Assembly (NCBI GenBank): GCA_949949005.1
Contig: CATLHM010000004.1
Span: forward strand, 124,001-188,000
From: an uncultured Lachnospiraceae bacterium
GTDB taxonomy: Bacteria; Bacillota; Clostridia; Lachnospirales; Lachnospiraceae
Length of the DNA: 64,000 bases
Direction of reading: 5' to 3'
A program made the translations under genes and the position numbers. Numbering within the stretch: the stretch's first letter is position 1; every line of letters starts with the position of its first letter. This document shows positions 24,477 through 33,157 of this stretch, in pieces. A model generated the notes under the pieces. The model made no database searches and was not told the DNA's origin. It was given only the letters and a program-made list of their open reading frames with translations.

Positions 24477-25238
24477 ATGGAAAAATACTCAAAAATAAGC
24501 GGCAGTACTTTAAAACTGATTGCGGTTTTCTCGATGCTGACAGATCATGTGGCGGCAGTGCTGCTACCCTATCCCATGATAGACCACGGGATCTATTATC
24601 TTGATACTTCCATAGAATATGCTGCGGCAGTACTTGGGGAGGGGCCTGCCGGATGGTTTTATATCCTGTATCAGGTCATGCGCAGGCTGGTGGGGAGACT
24701 GGCCTTTCCGATCTACTGTTTTCTTTTGGTGGAGGGCTTTGAGAGAACCCACAGCCGGGCCAAGTATGCGCTGCGGCTTTTTCTGTTTACCCTGATCTCA
24801 GAGATTCCCTTTGACCTGGCTTTTAGCAGCCAGATGTTTTATAAGTATTATCAGAACGTTTTCTTTACCCTTCTGCTGGGCTTTCTGATGATGTGGGCCA
24901 TGAGCATATTGGAAGAGCGGGTGAAGATACCGGCCCTTAAGTGGGGAGGTTTTGCTCTGGTCTTTCTGGCGGCGGCTTTCGTGGCCGAAAAGATTTACTG
25001 CGACTACGGGGCCCACGGAATCATAGCCATAGCTCTTCTGTATCTGTTTCGAAAAAACAGGCGGCAGCAAATCATTGCGGGTATCGTGGCTTTCCTGTGG
25101 GAGGTGACAGCGCCCCTGGCTTTTCTTTTCATCGGCTTTTATAATGGAAAACGGGGACTGAAGCTGAAATACCTGTTCTATTTCTTTTACCCTCTTCATT
25201 TGCTGATTCTTTATTTTTTCACCAGGCTGCTGGCGTAA
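24477..25238 (+). CDS. TraX-family membrane protein (copy 2)
   Basis: A 253-residue polytopic membrane protein with about eight hydrophobic segments. The N-terminal LIAVFSMLTDHVAAVLL and central 'RLAFPIYCFLLVEGFERTHSRAKYALRL' match TraX proteins; the C-terminal 'LFIGFYNGKRGLKLKYLFYFFYPLHLLIL' block is also conserved. It is longer than the copy at 632 by an insert after the first membrane segment. Solitary gene preceded by AGGGCAGGG. Likely an acetyltransferase-like membrane enzyme acting on a surface molecule. Confidence 0.85.
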   Translation: MEKYSKISGSTLKLIAVFSMLTDHVAAVLLPYPMIDHGIYYLDTSIEYAAAVLGEGPAGWFYILYQVMRRLVGRLAFPIYCFLLVEGFERTHSRAKYALRLFLFTLISEIPFDLAFSSQMFYKYYQNVFFTLLLGFLMMWAMSILEERVKIPALKWGGFALVFLAAAFVAEKIYCDYGAHGIIAIALLYLFRKNRRQQIIAGIVAFLWEVTAPLAFLFIGFYNGKRGLKLKYLFYFFYPLHLLILYFFTRLLA

Positions 25239-25263
25239 TATTTATTCTCTATTCATTTTTCTG

Positions 25264-25312
25264 TTGACATTTTTTCCCTTAATACTTATAATGTTAATTG
25301 TTAACTAGTTAA
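25264..25312 (+). promoter_or_regulatory. MarR operon promoter and operator
   Basis: Consensus TTGACA at 25264-25269, 17 bases, TATAAT at 25287-25292. Downstream TTAACTAGTTAA at 25301-25312 is a perfect 12-bp palindrome inside a larger TTAA-rich inverted array; it overlaps the transcription start and is a good MarR operator candidate. Confidence 0.85.
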
Positions 25313-25359
25313 ATGTTAAGTATTTAATTATTTTCAAGGTCTGTAAAAAGGAGAGGACA

Positions 25360-25833
25360 ATGCAAGGTGATTTACAGTATGAGATCATCCATCTCTTTCG
25401 CTGTACGGATCATGTGCTTAAGCGGGCAATCGGCAAAAAGGTGGAGGGCACCGGGCTCTACAGGAGCCAGCACCGTCTTCTGATGATACTTGGAAGCCAT
25501 CCGGACTGTTCCCAGAGCGCCATTGCGGAAAAAATGGAGATTTCCCCTCCCGCCGTAGCGGTTGCTCTAAAAAAGCTGGAGAAGGGCGGCTATATCAGCA
25601 GGCAGTGTCATATGCAGGATAACCGTGTGAATGAGATTGTGGTGACAGAGAAGGGGCAGAAGGCTATAGACGAGAGCATTCTTTGCTTTCAGGAGATAAA
25701 CGCCGCTATTTTGGAGGGCTTTTCCCCGGAAGAGATGGAGCAGCTCAAAGGCTTTCTGGAACGGATGATCGCCAATGGAGAGAGGTATTATCAAAGTGCG
25801 CAAAAGGCAGCGCAGAAAAGAGGAGATCTATGA
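25360..25833 (+). CDS. MarR-family transcriptional regulator
   Basis: A 157-residue winged-helix dimer-type regulator: 'CSQSAIAEKMEISPPAVAVALKKLEKGGYISRQCHMQDNRVNEIVVTEKG' is the DNA-binding core with the D-x-R wing. It heads a three-gene operon with two ABC exporter subunits, overlapping the first (ATGA). Binding of a drug-like ligand would release the operator and induce the exporter; this is the usual logic for MarR-ABC operons and is inferred here. Confidence 0.93.
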   Translation: MQGDLQYEIIHLFRCTDHVLKRAIGKKVEGTGLYRSQHRLLMILGSHPDCSQSAIAEKMEISPPAVAVALKKLEKGGYISRQCHMQDNRVNEIVVTEKGQKAIDESILCFQEINAAILEGFSPEEMEQLKGFLERMIANGERYYQSAQKAAQKRGDL

Positions 25834-27563
25834 AGAGATATTGGAAGTATATCAGGCCGTATCTGCCGGCCTTCATTTTGGGGCCCCTGATGATGATCGT
25901 GGAAGTGATCGGGGAGGTGGCGCTCCCCAAGTTCATGGCAAATATTATCAATATAGGGGCGGCTCAGCACAATGTGCCCTATATCGTTGGGATGGGCGTT
26001 ACCATGATCATCACGGCGCTTCTGATGATGGCAGGGGGCATTGGCGGCGCTTATTTCGGGGCTAAGGCATCTATCAGCTTTGCGGCGGATTTAAGGAGGG
26101 ATGTGTTTGATAAGGTACAGCAGTTTTCCTTTGCCAACCTGGATCAGTTCAGCACAGGCTCTCTGGTGACCCGGCTGACCAACGATATTACCCAGGTGCA
26201 GAACATGATCAATATGGCCCTTAGGATGATGCTGAGGGCGCCGGGAATGCTGATCGGGGCGCTGATTATGGCGCTGATCATGAATGTCCAGCTCTCTATC
26301 GTAGTGTTGGTAGTGATTCCGGTTTTGATTACCCTGATCACCCTGGTCATCAGGATAGCTTTCCCCAAGTTTGATATTATGCAGAAAAAGCTGGATACTT
26401 TAAACTCTACGGTTCAGGAAATGCTGACTAACGTGCGGGTGATCAAGTCCTTTGTACGGGGAAGCTATGAGGAGGAGCGGTTTGGGGCTGCAAATGAGGA
26501 GCTGAAAAATTCCAGCCTGGACGCCTTTAAGGTGGTTATCCTGAATATGCCGATCATGATGCTGATGATGAATGTGACCACCCTGGGAGTGGTATGGTTC
26601 GGCGGAAAGCAGATACTGGCAGGCGAAATGCCGGTAGGGGATCTGACCGCGTTTACCTCCTATATTGTACAGATTCTGATGTCCCTTATGATGCTTGCCA
26701 TGGTGCTTCTGCAAAGCTCCAGAGCCCTGGCCTCCCTCAGGCGTATCACGCAGGTGCTGGACACCCAGGTAAGCCTTACCGACGAGGGATGCGCCCTGCC
26801 GGATAAAAAGGTTGACAGCGGCAGTGTGGAATTTAAGGATGTGACCTTCCGCTATTACAAAGAAAACAAAGAAGCAGTGCTCTCCCACATCAGCTTTCGG
26901 GTTAAGAGCGGCCAGGTGCTGGGAATTATCGGTTCTACCGGAAGCGGTAAGACTACGCTGGTGCAGATGATCCCAAGGCTTTATGATGTGGATGAGGGAG
27001 AAATCCGGGTAGACGGTGTGAATGTAAAGGATTATTCCCTGAAAAATTTGAGGGACGGCGTGGGGATGGTTCTGCAAAAAAATGTTCTTTTTTCCGGTAC
27101 CATTATGGAAAACCTGATGTGGGGAGATTCCGGGGCCTCTCAGGAAGAAATTTTTGCGGCCTCCAAAGCGGCCCAGGCGGATCCCTTTGTGAGCTCTTTC
27201 ACGCAGGGGTATCTGACCGAGTTGGGACAGGGCGGTGTGAACGTGTCCGGCGGGCAGAAGCAGAGACTCTGTATTGCCAGGGCTCTTCTCAAAAAACCGA
27301 AAATACTGATTCTGGACGATTCCACCAGCGCCGTGGACACGGCCACGGAGGCGAAAATAAGGGAGAGCTTCGGCACGACCCTCAAAGGTTCCACCAAGAT
27401 CATCATTGCCCAGAGAATAACGTCGGTGATGGATGCCGATCAGATTCTGGTATTGGATGAAGGGAAGATTGTGGGCCTTGGCAGCCATGAACAGCTCCTT
27501 AAGGATTGCGAGCCTTATCAGGAAATCTATTATTCTCAGATGGAACGGGAGGTGAGTGCGTAA
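25830..27563 (+). CDS. ABC exporter subunit 1 (multidrug type, heterodimer)
   Basis: A 577-residue fused permease-ATPase. Six membrane helices lie in about 15-310; ATPase domain: Walker A GSTGSGKTT (about 372), signature VSGGQKQR (about 475), Walker B ILILDDSTSAVD (about 492) where the usual catalytic Glu after the Walker B Asp is Asp (DDS). This is the degenerate-site partner commonly seen in heterodimeric exporters such as BmrC/LmrC. I start at ATG 25830 (AGGAG upstream), overlapping the MarR stop. The next gene overlaps by one base. Confidence 0.92.
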   Translation: MKRYWKYIRPYLPAFILGPLMMIVEVIGEVALPKFMANIINIGAAQHNVPYIVGMGVTMIITALLMMAGGIGGAYFGAKASISFAADLRRDVFDKVQQFSFANLDQFSTGSLVTRLTNDITQVQNMINMALRMMLRAPGMLIGALIMALIMNVQLSIVVLVVIPVLITLITLVIRIAFPKFDIMQKKLDTLNSTVQEMLTNVRVIKSFVRGSYEEERFGAANEELKNSSLDAFKVVILNMPIMMLMMNVTTLGVVWFGGKQILAGEMPVGDLTAFTSYIVQILMSLMMLAMVLLQSSRALASLRRITQVLDTQVSLTDEGCALPDKKVDSGSVEFKDVTFRYYKENKEAVLSHISFRVKSGQVLGIIGSTGSGKTTLVQMIPRLYDVDEGEIRVDGVNVKDYSLKNLRDGVGMVLQKNVLFSGTIMENLMWGDSGASQEEIFAASKAAQADPFVSSFTQGYLTELGQGGVNVSGGQKQRLCIARALLKKPKILILDDSTSAVDTATEAKIRESFGTTLKGSTKIIIAQRITSVMDADQILVLDEGKIVGLGSHEQLLKDCEPYQEIYYSQMEREVSA

Positions 27564-29605
27564 TGAAACAGGAAAAACTGGAATATTTACAAAAGAAATA
27601 TGAAAGCCGTTTAAATCCTCACACAGATAAGGAGGAGGCCCCGGCCCAGGGAGGGCACAGAGGGCGGGGGCCTGGGGGCCCCGGAAGAGGCCCCGGCCCC
27701 AGAGGCGGCATGCCGGTGAAAAAGCCTAAAAATGTGAAGAAAACCATGGGAAGGCTCTTTGCCTATATTTCCCATGAAAAATGGAAGCTTTTTATCGTGT
27801 TTCTGTGCGTGATCGGAGGAACCGTTGCCAACCTGGCAGGCTCCTATATGCTGCGTCCCATCATTAACGGTCTGACTTCCCCAGAGGGGAGCGCCGCTTC
27901 TTTGCTGAGGGGGATTTTGACCATGGCGGTCATTTATGTGACAGGCGTGGCGGCTCAGTACTTACAGCAGCGAATTATGATCGGGATTTCCCAGAATGCC
28001 ATCTGCAAGCTGAGGAACGATCTGTTTGGAAAGATGCAGAAGCTTCCGGTGCGTTATTATGACACCAACAACCATGGGGACGTGATGAGCCGCTTTACCA
28101 ACGATGTGGATGCGGTGGGGGAAATGCTCAATAATACGGTGGTGCAGTTGATTTCCGGAACCATCAATATCATAGGAACTTTTGCGCTTATGATCTATAC
28201 CAATGTGTGGCTGACGCTGATCACGATCGTCATGATTCCGGTGATGCTCAAGGCCGTGCAGACCGTGGGAGGCAGGAGCCGGAAGTATTACCGGGCGCAG
28301 CAGGCCGCCATAGGTACCATAAACGGTTATATTGAGGAGACGGTAACAGGACAGAAGGTGGTGAAGGTGTTTAACCACGAGGAGGATTCCCGGGAGGAGT
28401 TTGAGTTCCTGAATCAGGATTTGCGCAGGAAGCAGATCAAGGCCCAGTTTTTCGGCGGTATCATGGGGCCGGTGATGGGAAATTTAAGCCAGGTCAGCTA
28501 TTCCCTGACGGCCTGTATCGGCGGTGTCCTCTGTGTCCTTAGAGGCTTTGACATCGGCGGCCTGACGGTTTTTGTCAACTATTCCAGACAGTTTTCCCGG
28601 CCCATCAATGAGGTGGCCATGCAGGTGAACACCATCTTTTCCGCCCTGGCCGGAGCGGAGAGGGTATTTGCGGTGATGGATGCGGAGCCGGAAAAGGAAG
28701 ACCCGGTTCATGCAATCAGCATTGTGGAAGGTGTGGAAGGCGGGCATGCAGAGGGCAGTCCGGAGGGCGGAAAGAGCCTTTACCGTATTCCCAAAGAAAA
28801 TGCACTTACAAAATCAGAGAATTTCATGGAAAATGTGGTCAAAGAGGAGGAAGGGTATTATTATAAGGAAGTAAAGGGCGCTGTGACCCTCACAGACGTG
28901 ACCTTTAGCTATAATCCGGATAAGACCATCCTGAAACATATTTCCCTTTATGCCAAGCCGGGGCAGAAGATTGCCTTTGTAGGCTCTACCGGAGCGGGCA
29001 AGACGACCATCACCAACCTGATCAACCGGTTTTACGATATTGACTCAGGCACCATCACCATAGACGGGATTCCTATTACGGAGCTGGAGCGGGACTGCCT
29101 GAGAAGGAATATTTCCATGGTACTGCAGGACACCCATCTGTTTACGGGAACGGTTCGCGAAAATATCCGCTACGGCAGGCTGGACGCCACGGACGAAGAG
29201 GTGGAACAGGCCGCAAGGACAGCCAGCGCCCACTCTTTCATCGTACATTTGGAACATGGCTACGATACCATGTTGGAGGGGGATGGCGCAAACTTAAGCC
29301 AGGGCCAGAGGCAGCTGATCAATATTGCCCGGGCGGCAATCTCCAAAGCCCCTATCCTGATCCTGGATGAGGCTACCAGCTCGGTGGATACCCGGACAGA
29401 AAAGCACATCGAGAAGGGGATGGACCGTCTGATGGCGCAGAGAACCACGCTGGTCATCGCCCACAGGCTTTCTACCGTGCGCAATGCCAATGCCATCATG
29501 GTGTTGGAGAACGGAGAGATCATCGAGCGGGGAGATCATGACGATCTGCTGGCACAAAAGGGACGGTACTACGAATTGTATACAGGATTGAGCGAATTGG
29601 ATTAA
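27563..29605 (+). CDS. ABC exporter subunit 2 (multidrug type, heterodimer)
   Basis: A 680-residue fused permease-ATPase starting at ATG 27563 (TAATG junction, GGAGG upstream). It has an unusual N-terminal cytoplasmic extension rich in Gly/Pro/Arg (about 25-55) before the first helix and a roughly 50-residue acidic/glycine insert between membrane and ATPase domains. Walker A GSTGAGKTT (about 474), signature LSQGQRQL (about 575), Walker B ILILDEATSSVD (about 592) with canonical Glu. Together with subunit 1 it forms a heterodimer with one canonical and one degenerate site, regulated by the upstream MarR protein. Confidence 0.93.
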   Translation: MKQEKLEYLQKKYESRLNPHTDKEEAPAQGGHRGRGPGGPGRGPGPRGGMPVKKPKNVKKTMGRLFAYISHEKWKLFIVFLCVIGGTVANLAGSYMLRPIINGLTSPEGSAASLLRGILTMAVIYVTGVAAQYLQQRIMIGISQNAICKLRNDLFGKMQKLPVRYYDTNNHGDVMSRFTNDVDAVGEMLNNTVVQLISGTINIIGTFALMIYTNVWLTLITIVMIPVMLKAVQTVGGRSRKYYRAQQAAIGTINGYIEETVTGQKVVKVFNHEEDSREEFEFLNQDLRRKQIKAQFFGGIMGPVMGNLSQVSYSLTACIGGVLCVLRGFDIGGLTVFVNYSRQFSRPINEVAMQVNTIFSALAGAERVFAVMDAEPEKEDPVHAISIVEGVEGGHAEGSPEGGKSLYRIPKENALTKSENFMENVVKEEEGYYYKEVKGAVTLTDVTFSYNPDKTILKHISLYAKPGQKIAFVGSTGAGKTTITNLINRFYDIDSGTITIDGIPITELERDCLRRNISMVLQDTHLFTGTVRENIRYGRLDATDEEVEQAARTASAHSFIVHLEHGYDTMLEGDGANLSQGQRQLINIARAAISKAPILILDEATSSVDTRTEKHIEKGMDRLMAQRTTLVIAHRLSTVRNANAIMVLENGEIIERGDHDDLLAQKGRYYELYTGLSELD

Positions 29606-29690
29606 AGTACGCACACACACAAAGGGCAGGAGAGCATCATCAAAGAACCCGGTTTATAGCGCAATAAACAGCGCGGAAATGAGGAAATCT

Positions 29691-30224
29691 ATGAAAAAAG
29701 TATTGGTAGTTGTGGATATGCAGAATGATTTTATTGACGGCGCTCTGGGCACCAGCGAGGCACAATCCATTGTGGAAAACGTGGTGAGGAAAATAGAGAG
29801 CTATGCAGGCGGGAGCGTATTTGCCACCAGAGATACCCACGGGGAAAATTACCTGGAAACCTCGGAGGGACGGCATCTGCCGGTTCCCCATTGCATCAAA
29901 GGGACGAAGGGATGGGAGATACGTCCTGAGATTGCCGGGGCTTTGGAGAAGGTTCAGGCACAGATCATAGATAAGCCCACCTTCGGTTCGGAGATTCTTG
30001 CCAAAAGGCTCTTTGCCCTGACAGAGGGAAACCAGAGAGAGATGGAGATCGAGCTGGTAGGGCTGTGTACGGATATCTGTGTGGTTTCCAATGCGCTTCT
30101 GCTCAAGGCCAAAATGCCGGAGGCAGCCATCAAGGCAGATTCGGCCTGTATGGCAGGGGTTACGCCGCAAAGTCATGAGGCGGCGCTGCTCACCATGAAA
30201 ATGTGCCAGGTGGAAATTGTATGA
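29691..30224 (+). CDS. cysteine hydrolase, nicotinamidase/isochorismatase family
   Basis: A 177-residue hydrolase with the catalytic triad Asp in VVDMQNDF, Lys in IDKPTFGS and Cys in VGLCTDICVVSNA, and the cis-peptide region after it. FATRDTHGENY includes the metal-site histidine. Nicotinamidases convert nicotinamide to nicotinate for NAD salvage and are the closest match, but other amidases share the triad. Start ATG 29691 with GAGGAAA upstream; the ORF extends 12 bases further but without ribosome site. No NAD genes adjoin. It may be co-transcribed with the ABC exporter (86-base gap). Confidence 0.85.
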   Translation: MKKVLVVVDMQNDFIDGALGTSEAQSIVENVVRKIESYAGGSVFATRDTHGENYLETSEGRHLPVPHCIKGTKGWEIRPEIAGALEKVQAQIIDKPTFGSEILAKRLFALTEGNQREMEIELVGLCTDICVVSNALLLKAKMPEAAIKADSACMAGVTPQSHEAALLTMKMCQVEIV

Positions 30225-30264
30225 GCGGCATTTATCTTTGCAAAATCGCGTGCATCTCTATGTG

Positions 30265-30331
30265 ATAGGTAAAACCTATAACTGGTAAAATTTTTTAGAT
30301 ATTGTACAAGGATAAGGATTGATGCTATACT
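30265..30331 (+). promoter_or_regulatory. metQ promoter with LysR-type box
   Basis: TTGTAC at 30302-30307, 17 bases, TATACT at 30325-30330 preceded by TGC (extended -10). ATAGGTAAAACCTAT at 30265-30279 is a perfect palindrome containing the T-N11-A LysR motif, centred about 65 bases before the predicted start, the classic activator position. The LysR gene encoded just downstream of metQ is the likely regulator. Confidence 0.65.
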
Positions 30332-30385
30332 CTGTACTTGAACATGACCGATAAAAAGGGAATTAAAAATGAGGAGGATAGTATC

Positions 30386-31198
30386 ATGAAAAAATTATTG
30401 GCATTATTGGTGACAGGAGCCCTTGCGGTGGGAGCGCTCAGCGGCTGCGGCGCAGGCGGCGGAGACGACAAGACGATTAAGGTGGCGGCCTCAGCTACGC
30501 CCCATGCGGAGGTGCTTGAGCAGGCCAAGGCCATCCTTTCGGAGCAGGGATATGATTTGCAGGTGACGGTTTTTGACGATTATGTACAGCCCAATGAGGT
30601 GGTGGAAAGCGGGGATTTTGACGCCAACTATTTCCAGCACATCCCCTATCTGGACAGCTTCAATGCGGAGAAGGGAACCCATCTGGTAAACGCAGGCGGC
30701 ATCCATTATGAACCCTTCGGAATTTATCCCGGCACCAAGGCAGCCCTCTCAGATGTTGCGGATGGGGACAGCGTGGCAGTTCCCAATGACACCACCAATG
30801 AGGCCAGAGCGCTTTTGCTGTTACAGGACAATGGACTGATCACATTGAAGGAAGGGGCAGGACTTAACGCAACGGTGAATGACATTGCAGAGAATCCCCA
30901 CAACCTGGAGATTGTTGAGCTTGAGGCAGCCCAGGTGCCTCGGGTGGTGGACGAGGTTGCCTTTGTAGTGCTAAACGGCAATTATGCTCTGGAGGCGGGC
31001 TTCTCCGTGGCAAAGGATGCCATCGCCTATGAAAAATCCGATTCCGAGGCGGCCAAGACTTATGTGAATGTGATCGCGGTGAAAGAGGGCAACGAGGGCG
31101 CCGCTAAGATCAAGGCCCTGGTGGATGTGCTTAAGTCGGATGCAATTAAGAATTACATAAACGATACTTACGATGGGGCAGTAATACCTTTCGCATAA
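30386..31198 (+). CDS. metQ: MetQ/NlpA-type methionine-binding lipoprotein
   Basis: A 270-residue lipoprotein: signal peptide MKKLLALLVTGALAVGALSGC with lipobox LSGC (Cys21), then KVAASATPHAEVLEQAK, 'QPNEVVESGDFDANYFQHIPYLD' and 'PFGIYPG' blocks diagnostic of NlpA/MetQ substrate-binding proteins that deliver D- or L-methionine to MetNI. No metN or metI is adjacent, so it is an orphan binding protein. I start at ATG 30386 (GGAGGATAGT upstream). A LysR gene follows and a LysR box lies in the promoter, so methionine or sulphur control is plausible. Confidence 0.88.
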   Translation: MKKLLALLVTGALAVGALSGCGAGGGDDKTIKVAASATPHAEVLEQAKAILSEQGYDLQVTVFDDYVQPNEVVESGDFDANYFQHIPYLDSFNAEKGTHLVNAGGIHYEPFGIYPGTKAALSDVADGDSVAVPNDTTNEARALLLLQDNGLITLKEGAGLNATVNDIAENPHNLEIVELEAAQVPRVVDEVAFVVLNGNYALEAGFSVAKDAIAYEKSDSEAAKTYVNVIAVKEGNEGAAKIKALVDVLKSDAIKNYINDTYDGAVIPFA

Positions 31199-31218
31199 AA
31201 ATCGTAGTGCTTTTGGCG

Positions 31219-31250
31219 ACTCCGGAATTGCGGTTCCGGAGTTGTTCTTT
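31219..31250 (+). terminator. terminator after metQ
   Basis: ACTCCGGAA (31219-31227) pairs with TTCCGGAGT (31234-31242) across TTGCGG, followed by TGTTCTTTC. The T-run is interrupted, so efficiency may be partial. Confidence 0.6.
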
Positions 31251-31341
31251 CTGCGCAGGCCCATGTACAAAGCGCTACAGCGCTTGGAAATATGCCGCGA
31301 AAGCGGCGCAAGGGCCGCGCAAATGTGAAATCAAAAGGAGC

Positions 31342-32262
31342 ATGGTGAAGTCTATGACGCTGACACAATTAAGGTATGTACTCGCGGTGGCGGACACCCA
31401 TTCCATGAATGAGGCGGCCCGCACTCTTTTTATCGCCCAGCCCAGCCTTTCCCAGGCGGTGAAGGAGCTGGAGGAGGAGATCGGCATCACCCTTTTTAAC
31501 AGAAGCAACAGAGGCGTACGGATCACGCCGGAGGGAGAGGAGTTTCTGGGCTATGCCAGACAGGTGGTGGAGCAGTACCGGTTGGTGGAGGAACGATATA
31601 TCGAAAAAAGAAACAGCAAGAAGCGATTTAGCGTCTCTATGCAGCATTACACCTTTGCGGTGAAGGCCTTTGTGGAGCTGGTCAAACAGTTCGGCATGGA
31701 TGAGTATGAGTTTGCCGTCCATGAGACCAAGACCTATGAGGTGATCGAGGATGTGAAGAATTTCCGCAGTGAGATCGGGGTTCTTTACCTGAACGACTTC
31801 AACAGGGCCGTGCTCACCAAGCTTTTTCAGGAGTCCGAGGTGGAGTTCCATGAGATTTTACAATGCGGTATCTATGTCTATATGTGGAAGGGGCATCCTT
31901 TGGCAGGAAAAGAAGAGATTGCCATGGAAGAGCTGGACGAGTATCCCTGCCTTTCCTTTGAGCAGGGAGTGAATAATTCCTTCTACTTTGCGGAGGAGGT
32001 TTTAAGTACCTACGCATACAAACGGCTGATCAAGGCAAACGACCGGGCCACCCTTCTAAACCTCATGGTAGGGCTCAACGGTTTTACCCTGTGCTCCGGT
32101 ATCATATGCGAGAGCCTTAACGGTTCTGATTACTGTGCGGTGAAGTTGAAATCGGATGAAATCATGACCATTGGCTATCTGAAAAGAAAGGGAGCTGCCG
32201 TCAGCCCCCTGGGACAGAAGTATTTGGAGGAAGTGGAGAAGTTCAGGGAAAGCGTGATGTAG
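31342..32262 (+). CDS. LysR-family transcriptional regulator
   Basis: A 306-residue regulator. The N-terminal helix-turn-helix reads MTLTQLRYVLAVADTHSMNEAARTLFIAQPSLSQAVKELEEEIGITLFNR..., typical of LysR, with a CysB/MetR-like effector domain behind. ATG 31342 is one base after AAAGGAG and ATG 31354 is 13 bases away; the real start may be either. It lies 150 bases downstream of metQ. The likely target is the palindrome before metQ. Its last 20 bases overlap the end of the convergent exosortase gene. Confidence 0.9.
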   Translation: MVKSMTLTQLRYVLAVADTHSMNEAARTLFIAQPSLSQAVKELEEEIGITLFNRSNRGVRITPEGEEFLGYARQVVEQYRLVEERYIEKRNSKKRFSVSMQHYTFAVKAFVELVKQFGMDEYEFAVHETKTYEVIEDVKNFRSEIGVLYLNDFNRAVLTKLFQESEVEFHEILQCGIYVYMWKGHPLAGKEEIAMEELDEYPCLSFEQGVNNSFYFAEEVLSTYAYKRLIKANDRATLLNLMVGLNGFTLCSGIICESLNGSDYCAVKLKSDEIMTIGYLKRKGAAVSPLGQKYLEEVEKFRESVM

Positions 32263-33157
32263 AGCGTGATGCAGAGGTTCGGCAATGCCTGACCAGATGT
32301 AAAATCCCGAATGCCGTCAGGACTGCGGAACATGCGAGGATGACCAGCGCCGCATAGGAGGTAAGCTGTTTCCTGCCGTTTATGTTGGCTCTGTTCAGGA
32401 AGGGGATTCCCAGTACAAAGAAGAGATACCACAAAAGGGGTTTTAGAAGCGGGAGAAAAGCTTTGCCCCTGCTATTTTTCCACTCTTTATTTTCTCTTTC
32501 TTCCAAGGGCTCCTTTCCGGTTCTGCGCAGGAAAGCTTTCAGGGTTAGTTTGTCGAAGAAACGGTAGATCGCCAGCAGGGAGGCAAAGTAAACAGCGGTT
32601 CCGATCAGGGTATGGAGGCTGTCAGGAGTGAGCCAGCCATGGTATCCGCCATGCGTTTGGAAGAAGACGGACTGCTCCCAAAGGAGTGGGAGATAGAGGG
32701 AGGAAATAATTCGCAGACCATTGACTAAGATGGTTAATAGGTAGGACAGGATAAGGCCTGCCAGAATATAGCCAAGGCCATCCAGCCCCTTGGCGGCAGG
32801 GCCGGATTTTTTGGAACCTGATAGCTGACGCCGCCTCATATCCGCTGTTATGGGAAGCATACGGTGAAGGAAGGAAAAGAGCAGGGCGGCGGAGGTAATG
32901 ATCATGAATTGAAATCCGCTGCAGGATTTGGCAATAATAAAGCGCAGGTCATGATTGACATAACCCATAGGGGGAATCCATTCAAAGGAGATTCCGCTTA
33001 AGGCCTGCACCCACCATGCGGTGGGCGCTAAGAGCCATTGCAGGTCGGTGACATCCGCTTTTTGGTAAAAAAGCTTCATGCCGAGAATAATGACCAATAT
33101 AGTCAAATACAAGAATCCATATTGTTTTATGAGTCTTTTCAGGTTGGTGATGTTCAT
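32243..33157 (-). CDS. exosortase family protein (XrtK-like)
   Basis: A 304-residue multi-spanning membrane protease with the exosortase catalytic triad: Cys79 in AKSCSGFQF, Arg149 in VNGLRI and His182 in DSLHTLIG. About seven or eight hydrophobic segments are seen, and the C-terminal tail beyond about 215 adds two more. Exosortases cleave C-terminal sorting signals of proteins, mostly in Gram-negative bacteria; a Gram-positive copy is unusual. The gene overlaps the upstream VIT-vWA gene by four bases, and that protein ends in a SEP-type sorting signal, so it is a dedicated protease/substrate pair (inference). Related Bacteroidetes XrtK systems also pair with SEP-type substrates. Confidence 0.82.
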   Translation of the reverse strand: MNITNLKRLIKQYGFLYLTILVIILGMKLFYQKADVTDLQWLLAPTAWWVQALSGISFEWIPPMGYVNHDLRFIIAKSCSGFQFMIITSAALLFSFLHRMLPITADMRRRQLSGSKKSGPAAKGLDGLGYILAGLILSYLLTILVNGLRIISSLYLPLLWEQSVFFQTHGGYHGWLTPDSLHTLIGTAVYFASLLAIYRFFDKLTLKAFLRRTGKEPLEERENKEWKNSRGKAFLPLLKPLLWYLFFVLGIPFLNRANINGRKQLTSYAALVILACSAVLTAFGILHLVRHCRTSASRSTSRFP

